Notes under the pieces: generated by a model
Told to the model about the DNA's origin: nothing
Seen by the model: the letters and a program-made list of their open reading frames with translations, nothing else
Databases searched by the model: none
Made by a program: the position numbers and the translations under genes
Shown: positions 53,704-63,298 of the stretch, piece by piece
Layout of the letters: each line of letters starts with the position of its first letter
Position numbering within the stretch: the first letter of the stretch is position 1
Assembly (NCBI RefSeq): GCF_900103585.1
Contig: NZ_FNHV01000004.1
Coordinates: forward strand, 496,001-560,000
DNA length: 64,000 nt
Direction of reading: 5' to 3'
Source of the DNA: Streptomyces sp. cf386
GTDB taxonomy: Bacteria; Actinomycetota; Actinomycetes; Streptomycetales; Streptomycetaceae

Positions 53704-55809
53704 TCAGACGTTCGTCGGCACGGGCGGCGGGGACGCCGGTGCCTCCTCGTGCAGGCCGAAGCGGTCGTGCAGTCGGCGCAGTGGCCCCGGTGCCCACCAG
53801 GCCCGGCGGCCGAGCAGTGCCATCGTCGCCGGGACCAGCAGCATCCGTACGATCGTCGCGTCGATCAGCACCGCGAGGGTGAGCCCCAGACCGATCTGCA
53901 GGATGGGTGCGAAGCCGCCCGTCATGAAGGCGCCGAAGACCACCGCGAGGAGCAGCGCCGCGCAGGTGACCACGCGGCCGGAGCGGCGCAGACCGGTGAT
54001 CACGGCCTCCTGGTCGTCCCCGGTGAGCTGCCGGGCCTCGCGCATCCGGGCCAGGATGAACAGCTCGTAGTCCATGGCCAGCCCGAACGCGATGGCCACG
54101 ATCAGCGGCGGCGCGGTCAGGCTCAGCGAGCCGAGGCCCTCGCTGCCCAGCAGCCCGGCCAGGTGGCCGTCCTGGAAGACCCACACCACCACGCCGAGCG
54201 CTGCGCCCAGGCTGAGCAGGGTGGTGAGGATGGTGCGCAGCGGGATCAGCAGCGAGCCGGTGAAGGCGAAGAGCAGGGCGAAGATGCCGGCGAGGACCGT
54301 GACCGCCGCCCAGGGTGCCCGCTCGGTGAGCATCTCCCGGAAGTCCACCAGGCGGGCGGCCGATCCGGTGACCTCGACCGGTGCGTCGCCGCGGACGTCC
54401 CGGATCCGCTCGACCAGGTCGGTGGCCTCCTCGCCGTCGACGCTGCCCGGCGGCTGGATGCTGACGACCGTGCTGCCGCCCGGCAGTTCACGGGACTCGG
54501 CCGTCGGGGACAGGGCCAGGATCCGGTCGGCGGTCGCGCTGTCCGTGCCCGGCTTCATGACGACGGTGATCGGTGAGACACCGGTGCCGGGCGGGAAGTG
54601 CGCGTCGACGGTGTCGTACAGCTGTCGTGCCTCGGTGCTGGACGGCAGTTGCTGGGCGTCGCCGAGGTTGATCTTCATGCCGGTGACGGGCAGCGCCAGG
54701 ACCAGCAGGACCGGGACGACGATCGCCACGACGGCGACCCGGCGGCGGGCCGAGAAGCGGGCCAGGCGGGCGAAGACGCGGCCCTCCTCGCCCTCCGGCC
54801 GGACCTTCGCCGGGGCGATCCTCCCGCCGAACCTGGCCAGCAGCGCGGGCAGCAGCGTGAGCGCGGCCAGCATGTCGACGACCACCACCGCGGCCACGGC
54901 CAGGCCCATGCTGCGCAGGAACACGCTGGGGAAGACCAGCAGCCCGGTCAGGCTGACCGCGACCGTGAGCCCGGAGAAGAGCACGGTCCGGCCGGCCGCC
55001 GCGACCGTGCGGTGCACGGCCTCGACCACGTCGTCGATGTTTCGCCGCTCCTCGCGGAAGCGGACCACCATCAACAGGGCGTAGTCCACGGCGAGTCCGA
55101 GCCCCAGCATCGTGGTGACCTGGATCGCGTACACCGAGATGTCGGTGACCTGGCTGAAGGCGAACAGCGCCAGGAACGCGCCCGCGATGCCGCTGACCGC
55201 GATCACCAGCGGCAGCCCGGCCGCACGCAGCCCGCCGAACACCACCAGCAGCAGCGCCAGCACGACCGGCAGCGAGATCAGCTCCGCGTTCCGTACGTCC
55301 TCCTGGGCCCGTTCGGAGATCTGCGTGCCCAGCAACGGGCCGCCGCTGACGTGGACTTCGGGCGCGTCGATCTGCCGGATGCGGTCGGCCGCGGCGTCCA
55401 CGGCCTTCTCCTCGGCGTCGTCGTCGAGACCGCCCTCCAGGGTGACGGGGATGATCAGGGCCCGCCCGTCCTCGGCGGTCAGGCCGCGTGTGGCGTACGG
55501 ATCGGGCACGTCGGCCACTCCGGCGATCGACCGCACGTCGGCGACGGCCCGCTCGACCTGGGCCCGCAGGCCGGGGTCGGAGACGGCGGTGTTCTCGACG
55601 ACGGCGGTGATCGACTCGCCGGCGGGGTCGGTGCGTTCGAGATACTGTCCGGCCGCTTCCGACTCGGTGCCCGGGATGTCGGCCACGTTGTCCGAGAGGC
55701 GGCTGAAGACGCCCGTCCCGAGACCGAAGCCGAGCAGCAGGAAGAGCACCCAGAGAGCGATGACGGTGAGCGGGCGGCGGGTCGCCGCCCGGGCGAGCAT
55801 GGAGAGCAC
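53704..55809 (-). CDS. MMPL/RND-family membrane transporter
   Basis: A protein of about 701 residues with the MMPL layout: TM1, a large extracytoplasmic loop (about 45-170), a block of helices with SYVIQVTTMLGLGLAVDYALL-like MMPL signature (here VYAIQVTTMLGLGLAVDYAL), then a second loop and helix block ending FGLAMDYELFILARMREAR. Such pumps export lipids or lipophilic metabolites. The start is uncertain: GTG 55809 has GGGAGG 4 nt upstream, ATG 55839 has none. It lies 129 nt after a two-component pair that probably controls it. Confidence 0.9.
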   Translation of the reverse strand: MLSMLARAATRRPLTVIALWVLFLLLGFGLGTGVFSRLSDNVADIPGTESEAAGQYLERTDPAGESITAVVENTAVSDPGLRAQVERAVADVRSIAGVADVPDPYATRGLTAEDGRALIIPVTLEGGLDDDAEEKAVDAAADRIRQIDAPEVHVSGGPLLGTQISERAQEDVRNAELISLPVVLALLLVVFGGLRAAGLPLVIAVSGIAGAFLALFAFSQVTDISVYAIQVTTMLGLGLAVDYALLMVVRFREERRNIDDVVEAVHRTVAAAGRTVLFSGLTVAVSLTGLLVFPSVFLRSMGLAVAAVVVVDMLAALTLLPALLARFGGRIAPAKVRPEGEEGRVFARLARFSARRRVAVVAIVVPVLLVLALPVTGMKINLGDAQQLPSSTEARQLYDTVDAHFPPGTGVSPITVVMKPGTDSATADRILALSPTAESRELPGGSTVVSIQPPGSVDGEEATDLVERIRDVRGDAPVEVTGSAARLVDFREMLTERAPWAAVTVLAGIFALLFAFTGSLLIPLRTILTTLLSLGAALGVVVWVFQDGHLAGLLGSEGLGSLSLTAPPLIVAIAFGLAMDYELFILARMREARQLTGDDQEAVITGLRRSGRVVTCAALLLAVVFGAFMTGGFAPILQIGLGLTLAVLIDATIVRMLLVPATMALLGRRAWWAPGPLRRLHDRFGLHEEAPASPPPVPTNV

Positions 55810-55938
55810 GGTGCCTCCCGGCAGAACGTCGGTTGCCATCGCCCCCAGACTCGTTCCGCGGGGGTGGTCACCGGATCGCCGGAGGGAGCGGTTTACGGGC
55901 CTCCGTCGCACGGGGGAGAGGGCTCGGCGCCTCCCTCG

Positions 55939-56607
55939 CTAGGGGGATCCCGGAGCCACAAGACCCGTCTCGTAGGCGCAGATCACCGCCTGCACCCGGT
56001 CCCTGAGACCGAGCTTGCTCAGCACGTTGCTGACATGCGTCTTCACGGTGTGCTCGCTGACGAACAGAGCCGTGGCGATCTCCGCGTTGGACAGCCCGCG
56101 GGCCAGCATGCGCAAGGTCTCGACCTCGCGCGCGGTCAGGATGTCCAGGCGCTGCGGGGTGGCCTCCGCGGCCGCCTCGGCGCGCCGACGGCGCACGATG
56201 TCCGCGACCAGTCGCCGGGTCACGGTGGGCGCGAGCAGTGAGTCCCCGGCCGCGACGACCCGCACGGCGTGCACGAGGTCGTCGCGCCGTACGTCCTTCA
56301 GCAGGAAGCCGCTGGCCCCCGCGTACAGCGCCTCGTACACGTACTCGTCCAGGTCGAACGTGGTCAGCATGACCACCTTGCAGCTCGACTCCCCGCACAC
56401 CCGCCGGGCGGCGTCCAGGCCGTCCATGACCGGCATACGGATGTCCAGGAGCAGCACGTCGGGCGTGTGCCGCTGCACCGCGGCGACCGCCTCGGCGCCG
56501 TCCCCGGCCTCGGCGACCACCTCGATGTCCGGCTGCGCCTCCAGGATCATGCTGAAGCCCGCGCGTACCAGTTCCTGGTCGTCGGCGACGACCACTCGGA
56601 CGCTCAT
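55939..56607 (-). CDS. NarL/LuxR-type response regulator
   Basis: A 222-residue regulator: receiver domain with phospho-acceptor Asp55 (VLLLDIRMPVMDG) and Lys in LLKDVRRDDL, and a C-terminal LuxR helix-turn-helix (LTAREVETLRMLARGLSNAE; LFVSEHTVKTHVSNVL). The ATG overlaps the kinase stop (ATGA). It probably activates or represses the downstream MMPL gene. Confidence 0.95.
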   Translation of the reverse strand: MSVRVVVADDQELVRAGFSMILEAQPDIEVVAEAGDGAEAVAAVQRHTPDVLLLDIRMPVMDGLDAARRVCGESSCKVVMLTTFDLDEYVYEALYAGASGFLLKDVRRDDLVHAVRVVAAGDSLLAPTVTRRLVADIVRRRRAEAAAEATPQRLDILTAREVETLRMLARGLSNAEIATALFVSEHTVKTHVSNVLSKLGLRDRVQAVICAYETGLVAPGSP

Positions 56608-57797
56608 CCCAGGGCCGCTTCCCGGTCGACGGCCGTGGGCAGCCGTACGACGACCCGGAAGCCGCCCTCCGGCCCGCGCCCGGCCTCCGCGCTGCCCCCG
56701 CAGGCGGCGGCCCGCTCCCGGATGCCGATCAGGCCGTGCCCGCCGTGGCCGGGCGCCGGCCCCCGTCCGTCATCGGTGACCGTCAGGGTCAATTGGTCCT
56801 CCGCCCAGTCGAGTTCGACGATCGCGGTGGAAGCGTACGCGTGCTTGACGGTGTTGGTGAGGGACTCCTGCACCACACGGAAGGCGGCGACCTCGGTGTC
56901 CGGGGGGAGCGGGCGCGGCGAGCCGGAGGTGCGCAACTCCACGCGCAGACCGGTGGACTCGGCCACCTGGCCGACCAGGCCGGGCAGCTCGGCCACGCCC
57001 GGCTGCGGCAACCGCCACGGACCGCCGTTGCCCTGCGGGTCCTTGAGCACGCCGAGGATCCGGCGCAGCTGCGCCATGGCGTCCCGCCCGGCCGCCGCGA
57101 TCGCGTCGAACGAGGCCTCCGCGCGCGCCGGATCGCTGCGCAGCACCACGGGCCCCGCCTCGGCCTGCACCACCATCAGGCTCACCGCGTGCGCGAGGAC
57201 GTCGTGCATGTCCCGGGCGATCCGGGAGCGCTCCTGGGCGATCGCCCGCGCGGTGTCGGCGGCCCGCTCCCGCTCCAGGCGCCGGGCCCGGTCCTCCAGC
57301 TCGGCGGTGTAGGCCCGCTGCACCCGGGCGAGCACGCCGAAGCCGTACGCGCAGACCACGCTGAGCAGGTGGAAGGCGTACTCGAACGGCTGGGGGTCCT
57401 CCTTGTGCGCCATCGTGAGCGAGACCCCCAGCAGCCAGCCCACGAGCATCGCACGCCGATGCCACGGCTTGCCCAGGGCGGCCATCGTGTACAGGACGAC
57501 CATGCCGCCGTACATCACGTCCGGCGGCGGCGCGTGGTAGACGGCCTGAGCGGGGGTGGCCACCGACACGGCACACGCGGTCGCGAACGGTGCCCGCCGC
57601 CGCCACACCAGCGGCACCGCCGTGGCGGCGCCGATCAGCCAGCCCTGCCAGGTCAGCCGGTCGTCGCCCTCGTCGGGGAAGATCCACTGCAGGGAGACGG
57701 CGAACAGCACGAGCGCGGCGAGCGCCGAGTCGACGACGTACGGGTTGGCGGTGCGCAGGCGTTCGGCTACGGGTGAGATCCAGGAACGAGCGGACAC
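56604..57797 (-). CDS. Sensor histidine kinase (HisKA_3/DesK-like)
   Basis: A 397-residue kinase. Five or six membrane helices fill residues 20-155 with almost no external loop, so it likely senses the membrane. The dimerisation motif RIARDMHDVLAHAVSLM carries His198, and the ATPase part has VVQESLTNTVKHA and DDGRGPAPGHGGHGLIGIRE. It is coupled to the response regulator and sits upstream of the MMPL pump, a common envelope-stress layout. Confidence 0.93.
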   Translation of the reverse strand: MSARSWISPVAERLRTANPYVVDSALAALVLFAVSLQWIFPDEGDDRLTWQGWLIGAATAVPLVWRRRAPFATACAVSVATPAQAVYHAPPPDVMYGGMVVLYTMAALGKPWHRRAMLVGWLLGVSLTMAHKEDPQPFEYAFHLLSVVCAYGFGVLARVQRAYTAELEDRARRLERERAADTARAIAQERSRIARDMHDVLAHAVSLMVVQAEAGPVVLRSDPARAEASFDAIAAAGRDAMAQLRRILGVLKDPQGNGGPWRLPQPGVAELPGLVGQVAESTGLRVELRTSGSPRPLPPDTEVAAFRVVQESLTNTVKHAYASTAIVELDWAEDQLTLTVTDDGRGPAPGHGGHGLIGIRERAAACGGSAEAGRGPEGGFRVVVRLPTAVDREAALG

Positions 57798-57906
57798 AGG
57801 CGGCTCCTCGGGGCAAGGGCCCTCTCAGTATCGCGAGGGACCTCACGCCCCGTCCTCACCGACGAGAGGGATATCCGGCGGCTGGGGGCCCCGCCGACCG
57901 GCCCGC

Positions 57907-58695
57907 CTACGTCCCCTTCTCCGGCTGCCACCCCAGCCCCCGCGAGATCCCGCGCGCCGCGAGCCGCACCGCCGGCACCAGCACCGGCACCTGGGCGTCG
58001 GCCTGCGGTACGACCACCGACACGGCGGCGACGACCGACCCGCCCGGGCCGCGCACCGGGGCGGCGACCGACAGTGCGTCGTCGGTGACCTGGCGGCTGC
58101 TCACCGCCACCCCTGTGCGGCGTACGTCGGCGAGGATGCGGCGCAGCCGGGCCGGTTCGGTGACGGTGTACGGAGTGAAGGCGGTGAGCGGCCCGGCGCA
58201 GTAGTCCTCCTGGAACTCCGGGGTGCTGTGCGCGAGCAGCGCGAGTCCCACCCCGGTGGCGTGCAGCGGCCAGCGGGCCCCGACCCGGATGTGCACGCCG
58301 ACCGCCGACCGCCCGGACAGCCACTCGATGTAGACGACCTCGGGCCCGTCCTGGACCGCCAACTGCACGTTCTCGTGCGTCGCTTCGTACAGGTCCTCCA
58401 AGTACGGCAGTGCGATCTGCCGCAGCGCCAGTCCGCGCGGGGCCAGCGCGGCCACCTCCCACAGCCGCAGCCCGACGTGGTAGAGGCCGGAGTCGTCCCG
58501 CTCCAGGGCGCCCCATTCGGTGAGGGCGGCCACGAGCCGGTGCGCGGTGGTCAGGGTCAGCCCGGCCCGCCGGCTGATGTCGGTCAGGCTGAGCGCCGGA
58601 TGCCGGAGGTCGAAGGCCGCGAGCACCGCCAGCAGCCGGTCGGGCGCGGAACGCGTCTCCTTGGCCGACTGGGAGGGCACGGCGTCGGCGGTCAT
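57907..58695 (-). CDS. IclR-family transcriptional regulator
   Basis: A 262-residue IclR protein. The winged helix reads LSLTDISRRAGLTLTTAHRL; the effector domain has HVGLRLWEVAALAPRGLALR and VVYIEWLSGRSAVGVHIRVG. It follows the MarR gene by 10 nt on the same strand and both are divergent from the SDR operon. IclR proteins with such partners usually sense aromatic or organic acids. Confidence 0.92.
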   Translation of the reverse strand: MTADAVPSQSAKETRSAPDRLLAVLAAFDLRHPALSLTDISRRAGLTLTTAHRLVAALTEWGALERDDSGLYHVGLRLWEVAALAPRGLALRQIALPYLEDLYEATHENVQLAVQDGPEVVYIEWLSGRSAVGVHIRVGARWPLHATGVGLALLAHSTPEFQEDYCAGPLTAFTPYTVTEPARLRRILADVRRTGVAVSSRQVTDDALSVAAPVRGPGGSVVAAVSVVVPQADAQVPVLVPAVRLAARGISRGLGWQPEKGT

Positions 58696-58705
58696 CGGAA
58701 TCCCG

Positions 58706-59236
58706 TCACCCCAGTCCGGACTCGGTGACTTTCCGCAGCAACGCGTGCAGCTGTTCGCGCTCGGAGGCGTCGAGAGGCTGGACCAGCTCGTTGGTCACGC
58801 GCTGCCCGGCCTCGTCGGTGTCCCGCAGGAAGGCCCGGCCGCCGTCGGTCAGGACGACGATCCGGCTGCGGCGGTCGTCGGGGGAGGGGCGCCGCTCGGC
58901 GAAGCCCAGCTTCTCCAGGTCGTCGACCAGGCCGACGATCGCGCTCGGGTCGTAGCCGAGCGACGCGCTCAGCTCGCGCTGGAGGGCGCCCGGGGACGTG
59001 GCGAGGAACCGCAGCAGCGCGTAGTGGCGCAGGCGCAGGCCCGACTCCTGGAGGAAGGAGTTGAAGAGCTGACCGGAGCGCAGACCGAGGCGGTACAGCA
59101 GATAGCCCGTGTCCGCGTGCAGTCCGCGCATCCACGGCTCGCTCGAGTCGATCGGTGCGGGGTTCGTGGTCTGCCGGCTGGTGATGGCGGGCTCCCTGGT
59201 CGAGGCCCCGGATGGGGCGGTGCGTACGTACGGCAC
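58706..59236 (-). CDS. MarR-family transcriptional regulator
   Basis: A protein of up to 176 residues. The winged helix spans LRHYALLRFLATSPGALQRE and YDPSAIVGLVDDLEKLGFAE with the wing RRPSPDDRRSRIVVLTDGG. The GTG at 59236 has no good ribosome site; a start at Met36 (MRGLHADTG) is possible. Two direct CAACTATTG boxes about 30 bp upstream are its likely target, so it would repress the SDR operon until an aromatic ligand binds. Confidence 0.88.
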   Translation of the reverse strand: MPYVRTAPSGASTREPAITSRQTTNPAPIDSSEPWMRGLHADTGYLLYRLGLRSGQLFNSFLQESGLRLRHYALLRFLATSPGALQRELSASLGYDPSAIVGLVDDLEKLGFAERRPSPDDRRSRIVVLTDGGRAFLRDTDEAGQRVTNELVQPLDASEREQLHALLRKVTESGLG

Positions 59237-59264
59237 CCAGCATGACGCAAGGACGGGTCGACAA

Positions 59265-59289
59265 CAACTATTGACGTCGACAACTATTG
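59265..59289. promoter_or_regulatory. Two CAACTATTG boxes, probable MarR operator
   Basis: CAACTATTG occurs at 59265-59273 and 59281-59289, 16 bp apart. Each box is itself a CAAnnnTTG dyad, and between them AGTTGTCGACAACT-like symmetry can be read across strands. The AT-rich pair lies between the divergent marR and SDR genes. Confidence 0.7.
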
Positions 59290-59337
59290 TTCTTACCTTC
59301 GATCTCGAAGCCGCACCCCCACCGAAGGGACCCGCTC

Positions 59338-60255
59338 GTGCCCAGCATCGATCTCACCGGCAAGGTCGCCGTCGTCACCGGCAGTGGCCGGGGCCTCGGC
59401 CTCGCCTACGCGCAGGCCCTGGCCGCCCACGGCGCCTCCGTGGTCGTCAACGACGTCGACGAGGCCGTGGCCGACGCGGCCGTGAAGGCCATCACCGAGG
59501 CCGGCGGCACGGCCGTCGCCGAGGTCGTCCCGGTCGGCACCACCGAGGCCGCGGACCGGCTGGTGAACCGCGCGGTCGAGGAGTTCGGACGGCTCGACAT
59601 CCTGGTGACCAACGCGGGCATCCTGCGCGACAAGGTCCTGTGGAAGATGACCGACGACGACTTCGACGCGGTGATCACGACCCATCTGAAGGGCACCTTC
59701 ACCTGCGCCCGCGCCGCCGCCGTCCGGATGCGCGAGCAGGGTGAGGGCGGCACCCTGATCCTGGTCGGCTCGCCGGCCGGACAGCGCGGCAACTTCGGGC
59801 AGACGAACTACGCCGCCGCCAAGGCCGGCATCGCCGCCTTCGCCCGCACCTGGTCGATGGAGCTGGGCCGCGCGGGCATCACCGTCAACGCGATCGTGCC
59901 GGTCGCGGCGACCGCGATGACCGAGACCATCCCCGCCTTCGCCCCGTACGTCGAGGCGATGAAGAACGGCGAGCCGCTGCCGGACTTCCTCCGTAAGGGC
60001 GAGGGCTTCGGCACCCCCGAGGACTGCGCGGCGCTCGTCCCCTTCCTCGCCTCCGAGGCGGCGCGGAGCGTGACCGGTCAGGCCATCGGCGTCGGCGGCG
60101 ACAAGGTGGCACTCTGGTCGCATCCGCAGGAGATCGCGGCGGCCTACGCCGACGGCGGCTGGACCCCCGAGACCCTGGCCGACGTGTGGCCCACCTCGGT
60201 CGGTGCCGAGCTCCAGTCGGTCGGTATTCCGGCGCCCAAGTTCCCGGAGGCGTGA
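59338..60255 (+). CDS. Short-chain dehydrogenase/reductase (HSD17B4-like 3-hydroxyacyl-CoA dehydrogenase type)
   Basis: A 305-residue SDR. AAGGGA lies 7 nt before GTG 59338. Cofactor site VVTGSGRGLGLAYAQAL, NAG motif VTNAGILRDKV, catalytic Ser/Tyr/Lys in VGSPAGQRGNFGQTNYAAAK. The ILRD phrase and the C-terminal tail (WSHPQEIAAAYADGGWT) resemble the dehydrogenase unit of peroxisomal multifunctional enzyme, which acts on 3-hydroxyacyl-CoA. The MaoC hydratase three genes later fits that idea. First gene of a four-gene operon. Confidence 0.9.
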   Translation: MPSIDLTGKVAVVTGSGRGLGLAYAQALAAHGASVVVNDVDEAVADAAVKAITEAGGTAVAEVVPVGTTEAADRLVNRAVEEFGRLDILVTNAGILRDKVLWKMTDDDFDAVITTHLKGTFTCARAAAVRMREQGEGGTLILVGSPAGQRGNFGQTNYAAAKAGIAAFARTWSMELGRAGITVNAIVPVAATAMTETIPAFAPYVEAMKNGEPLPDFLRKGEGFGTPEDCAALVPFLASEAARSVTGQAIGVGGDKVALWSHPQEIAAAYADGGWTPETLADVWPTSVGAELQSVGIPAPKFPEA

Positions 60256-61142
60256 TGGCCCCCTCCATGAATCCCGACGAGCTGGTCGCGATCGACGTCC
60301 ACACCCACGCGGAGGTCTCCTCCAAGGGCCACTCCTCGCTGGACGACGATCTGCACGACGCCTCCTCCGCCTACTTCAAGGTCGAGGGCAAGCGGAAGCC
60401 GACCCTGGAGGAAACGGCCGCGTACTACCGCGAGCGGAACATGGCCGCCGTCATCTTCACGGTCGACGCCGAGTCCGCGACGGGCACACCGCCGGTCCCG
60501 AACGAGGAAGTCGCCGAGGCGGCCGCCGCCAACGCCGACGTGCTGATCCCCTTCGCCTCCATCGACCCCTTCCGCGGCAAGGCGGGCGTGAAGCAGGCCC
60601 GTCGGCTGGTCGAGGAGTACGGGGTGAAGGGCTTCAAGTTCCACCCCAGCATCCAGGGCTTCTTCCCCAACGACCGTTCGGTGGCGTACGACCTCTTCGA
60701 GGTGATCGAGGAGACGGGCACGATCGCCCTGTTCCACACGGGCCAGACGGGCATAGGCGCCGGAGTACCCGGCGGGGGCGGCATCCGGCTCAAATACTCG
60801 AACCCGCTCCACATCGACGACGTGGCGGCCGACTTCCCCCATCTGAAGATCATCCTCGCCCACCCGTCCTTCCCCTGGCAGGACGAGGCCCTCGCCGTCG
60901 CCACCCACAAGCCGGGCGTGCACATCGACCTGTCCGGCTGGTCGCCGAAGTACTTCCCGCCGCAGCTGGTGCAGTACGCCAACACCCTGCTGAAGGACAA
61001 GGTCCTCTTCGGCTCCGACTTCCCCGTCCTCACCCCCGACCGCTGGCTCGCCGACTTCGCGAAGCTGTCGATCAAGGACGAGGTCAGGCCGAAGATCCTC
61101 AAGGAGAACGCCGCCCGCCTGCTCGGGCTGACGAAACCGTAA
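60255..61142 (+). CDS. Amidohydrolase-family protein (ACMSD/decarboxylase-like)
   Basis: A 295-residue metal-dependent TIM-barrel enzyme of the amidohydrolase_2 group. Metal ligands: VAIDVHTHAEV (His-x-His), GFKFHPSIQGFFPND, ILAHPSFPWQDE and LFGSDFPVLTPDRW. Relatives decarboxylate aromatic or unsaturated acids (ACMSD, resorcylate decarboxylases) or hydrolyse lactones. The ATG overlaps the SDR stop (TGATG). Its place with a CoA ligase and hydratase suggests handling of an aromatic or unsaturated acid. Confidence 0.9.
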   Translation: MAPSMNPDELVAIDVHTHAEVSSKGHSSLDDDLHDASSAYFKVEGKRKPTLEETAAYYRERNMAAVIFTVDAESATGTPPVPNEEVAEAAAANADVLIPFASIDPFRGKAGVKQARRLVEEYGVKGFKFHPSIQGFFPNDRSVAYDLFEVIEETGTIALFHTGQTGIGAGVPGGGGIRLKYSNPLHIDDVAADFPHLKIILAHPSFPWQDEALAVATHKPGVHIDLSGWSPKYFPPQLVQYANTLLKDKVLFGSDFPVLTPDRWLADFAKLSIKDEVRPKILKENAARLLGLTKP

Positions 61143-61152
61143 GGGGCGTGAC

Positions 61153-62655
61153 ATGCGCAACGAGGGACTGGGGTCGTGGCCCGCACGCCGGGCCCGCAAG
61201 ACCCCCCACCGCACCGCCCTGATCCACGGCGACACCGCCTACACGTACGCACAACTGCACGACCGCACCACCCGGCTCGCCCACACCCTGCGCGAGAGGG
61301 GGGTCCGCCGCGGCGACCGCATCGCCTACCTCGGCCCGAACCACCCCTCCTACCTGGAGACCCTGTTTGCGTCCGGCACGCTCGGCGCGGTCTTCGTCCC
61401 GCTCAACACCCGACTGGCCGGCCCCGAGATCGCCTACCAGCTCGCCGACTCCGGCGCCAAGGCCCTGATCTACGGCCCGTCACATGCCGGACTCGTCGCG
61501 GGACTTCCGGGCAGCACCGATGTGCGTACGTACGTCGAGGTGGGCGCCGAATACGAGGCGGCGCTCGCATCCCCCTCCGAGGAGCCCATCGACGCGCCGG
61601 TCACCCCCGACGACACCTGCATCATCATGTACACCTCGGGCACGACCGGCCGCCCCAAGGGCGCGATGCTCACCCACGGCAACATCGTCTGGAACGCGCT
61701 CAACGTCCTGGTCGACACCGACCTGATCGCCGACGAACGCGCCCTGGTCTCGGCCCCGTTGTTCCACACGGCAGGGCTGAACATGCTGACGCTCCCCGTC
61801 CTGCTCAAGGGCGGCACCTGCGTCCTGGTCGAGGCCTTCGACCCGGACGCCACCTTCGACCTGATCGAACGACACCGGATCACCTTCATGTTCGGGGTGC
61901 CGACCATGTTCGACCAGGTGGCCAGACACCCGCGCTGGCCGGACGCGGACCTGTCGTCCCTGCGGATCCTGACCTGCGGCGGCTCCCCGGTACCGACCCC
62001 GCTCATCGCCGCCTACCAGGAACGCGGACTGACGTTCCTTCAGGGCTACGGCATGACCGAGGCCGCACCCGGAACCCTGTTCCTGGACGCCGAACACGCG
62101 GTCACCAAGGCCGGTTCGGCGGGCGTGCCGCACTACTTCAGCGACGTACGGGTGGTCCGGCCGGACATGGTGCCGGTCGACGTCGGCGAGACCGGTGAGG
62201 TCGTGGTCCGCGGCCCGCATGTCATGCCCGGCTACTGGGGGTTGCCCGAGGAGACGGCCGCCTCCTTCGTGGACGGCTGGTTCCGCAGCGGGGATGCCGC
62301 CCGCGTCGACGAGGACGGCTACGTCTTCATCGTCGACCGCATCAAGGACATGATCATCTCCGGCGGCGAGAACATCTACCCCGCCGAGATCGAGGACCTG
62401 CTCCTCGCCCACCCGGACATCGTCGAGTGCGCGGTGATCGGGGTGCCGGACGACAAGTGGGGCGAGGTGCCGCGCGCGGTCGTCGTACCGCGCGAGGGCG
62501 CGTCACCGGACCCCGAAGAACTCCTCGCGTCCCTGGCCGGCCGCCTCGCCAAATACAAAATCCCCAAATCGGTGGTGCTCGCGGACGAACTCCCGCGCAC
62601 CGCCTCCGGAAAACTCCTCAAGTCCCGTGTCCGTAACCGGTACGGCAACCAGTAA
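61153..62655 (+). CDS. Acyl-CoA synthetase (AMP-binding)
   Basis: A 500-residue ANL-family ligase. P-loop-like motif IIMYTSGTTGRPKGAM, acyl-site FLQGYGMTEAAPG, WFRSGDAARVDEDGYVFIVD and the final lysine motif LPRTASGKLLK are all intact. It activates a carboxylic acid to its CoA ester. It lies 10 nt after the amidohydrolase gene. Substrate chain or ring cannot be read from the sequence. Confidence 0.93.
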   Translation: MRNEGLGSWPARRARKTPHRTALIHGDTAYTYAQLHDRTTRLAHTLRERGVRRGDRIAYLGPNHPSYLETLFASGTLGAVFVPLNTRLAGPEIAYQLADSGAKALIYGPSHAGLVAGLPGSTDVRTYVEVGAEYEAALASPSEEPIDAPVTPDDTCIIMYTSGTTGRPKGAMLTHGNIVWNALNVLVDTDLIADERALVSAPLFHTAGLNMLTLPVLLKGGTCVLVEAFDPDATFDLIERHRITFMFGVPTMFDQVARHPRWPDADLSSLRILTCGGSPVPTPLIAAYQERGLTFLQGYGMTEAAPGTLFLDAEHAVTKAGSAGVPHYFSDVRVVRPDMVPVDVGETGEVVVRGPHVMPGYWGLPEETAASFVDGWFRSGDAARVDEDGYVFIVDRIKDMIISGGENIYPAEIEDLLLAHPDIVECAVIGVPDDKWGEVPRAVVVPREGASPDPEELLASLAGRLAKYKIPKSVVLADELPRTASGKLLKSRVRNRYGNQ

Positions 62656-62663
62656 GGAACCGC

Positions 62664-63119
62664 ATGAGCATCACCGTGAACGGCCTCGACGAACTGAAGA
62701 AGCTCGCGGGCAGCGACCTCGGCACCAGTGAGTGGATCGAGATCACCCAGGAGCGCATCAACACGTTCGCCGACGCCACGGGCGACCACCAGTGGATCCA
62801 CGTCGACCCCGAGAAGGCCGCCGAGGGCCCCTTCGGCGCTCCCATCGCCCACGGCTACCTCACCCTCTCCCTGTTCATCCCCCTGTTCACCGAGCTGCTC
62901 GACGTCCAGGGCGTCACCACGAAGGTCAACTACGGCCTGAACAAGGTGCGTTTTCCCTCGCCGGTCAAGGTCGGCTCGCGCATACGGCTGGTCGGGAAGC
63001 TGGGGGAGGTCGAGGAGGTGCCGGGCGGGGTTCAGATCACCGTCGACGGGATCATCGAGATCGAGGGTGGAGGGAAGCCGGCGGCGGTGCTGTCGAGCCT
63101 CTCGCGCTTCTACGCATAG
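62664..63119 (+). CDS. MaoC-family enoyl-CoA hydratase
   Basis: A 151-residue hot-dog-fold hydratase. The hydratase-2 motif is FADATGDHQWIHVDPEKAAE with the Asp/His pair, then GPFGAPIAHGYLTLSLFIPL. Eight nt after the ligase gene and last in the operon. With the SDR it could perform hydration and oxidation of an enoyl-CoA, two beta-oxidation-like steps. Confidence 0.92.
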   Translation: MSITVNGLDELKKLAGSDLGTSEWIEITQERINTFADATGDHQWIHVDPEKAAEGPFGAPIAHGYLTLSLFIPLFTELLDVQGVTTKVNYGLNKVRFPSPVKVGSRIRLVGKLGEVEEVPGGVQITVDGIIEIEGGGKPAAVLSSLSRFYA

Positions 63120-63298
63120 CTCCGAAAGGAGGACACGGAATCGGCGCCTTCGTAGTGCCTGACCTGCGGCGGAGCTAATGGCCGGGTTTCGGGTGGCGCC
63201 AGGACCCGTGATCACGCGATAGCGTGCTGTCTTGACTTCCGTCCACGGTTCAGGGACGACCTGCACCGTAGCTTCCACTCTCCCGACCAGGGGACATC
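63120..63298. promoter_or_regulatory. Intergenic region before the fxs genes
   Basis: Contains an 8-bp inverted repeat TAGCTCCG...CGGAGCTA (63118-63176) that may end the preceding operon, and TTGACT at about 63232, a possible -35 for fxsA, without a clear -10. No gene is seen. Confidence 0.35.
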
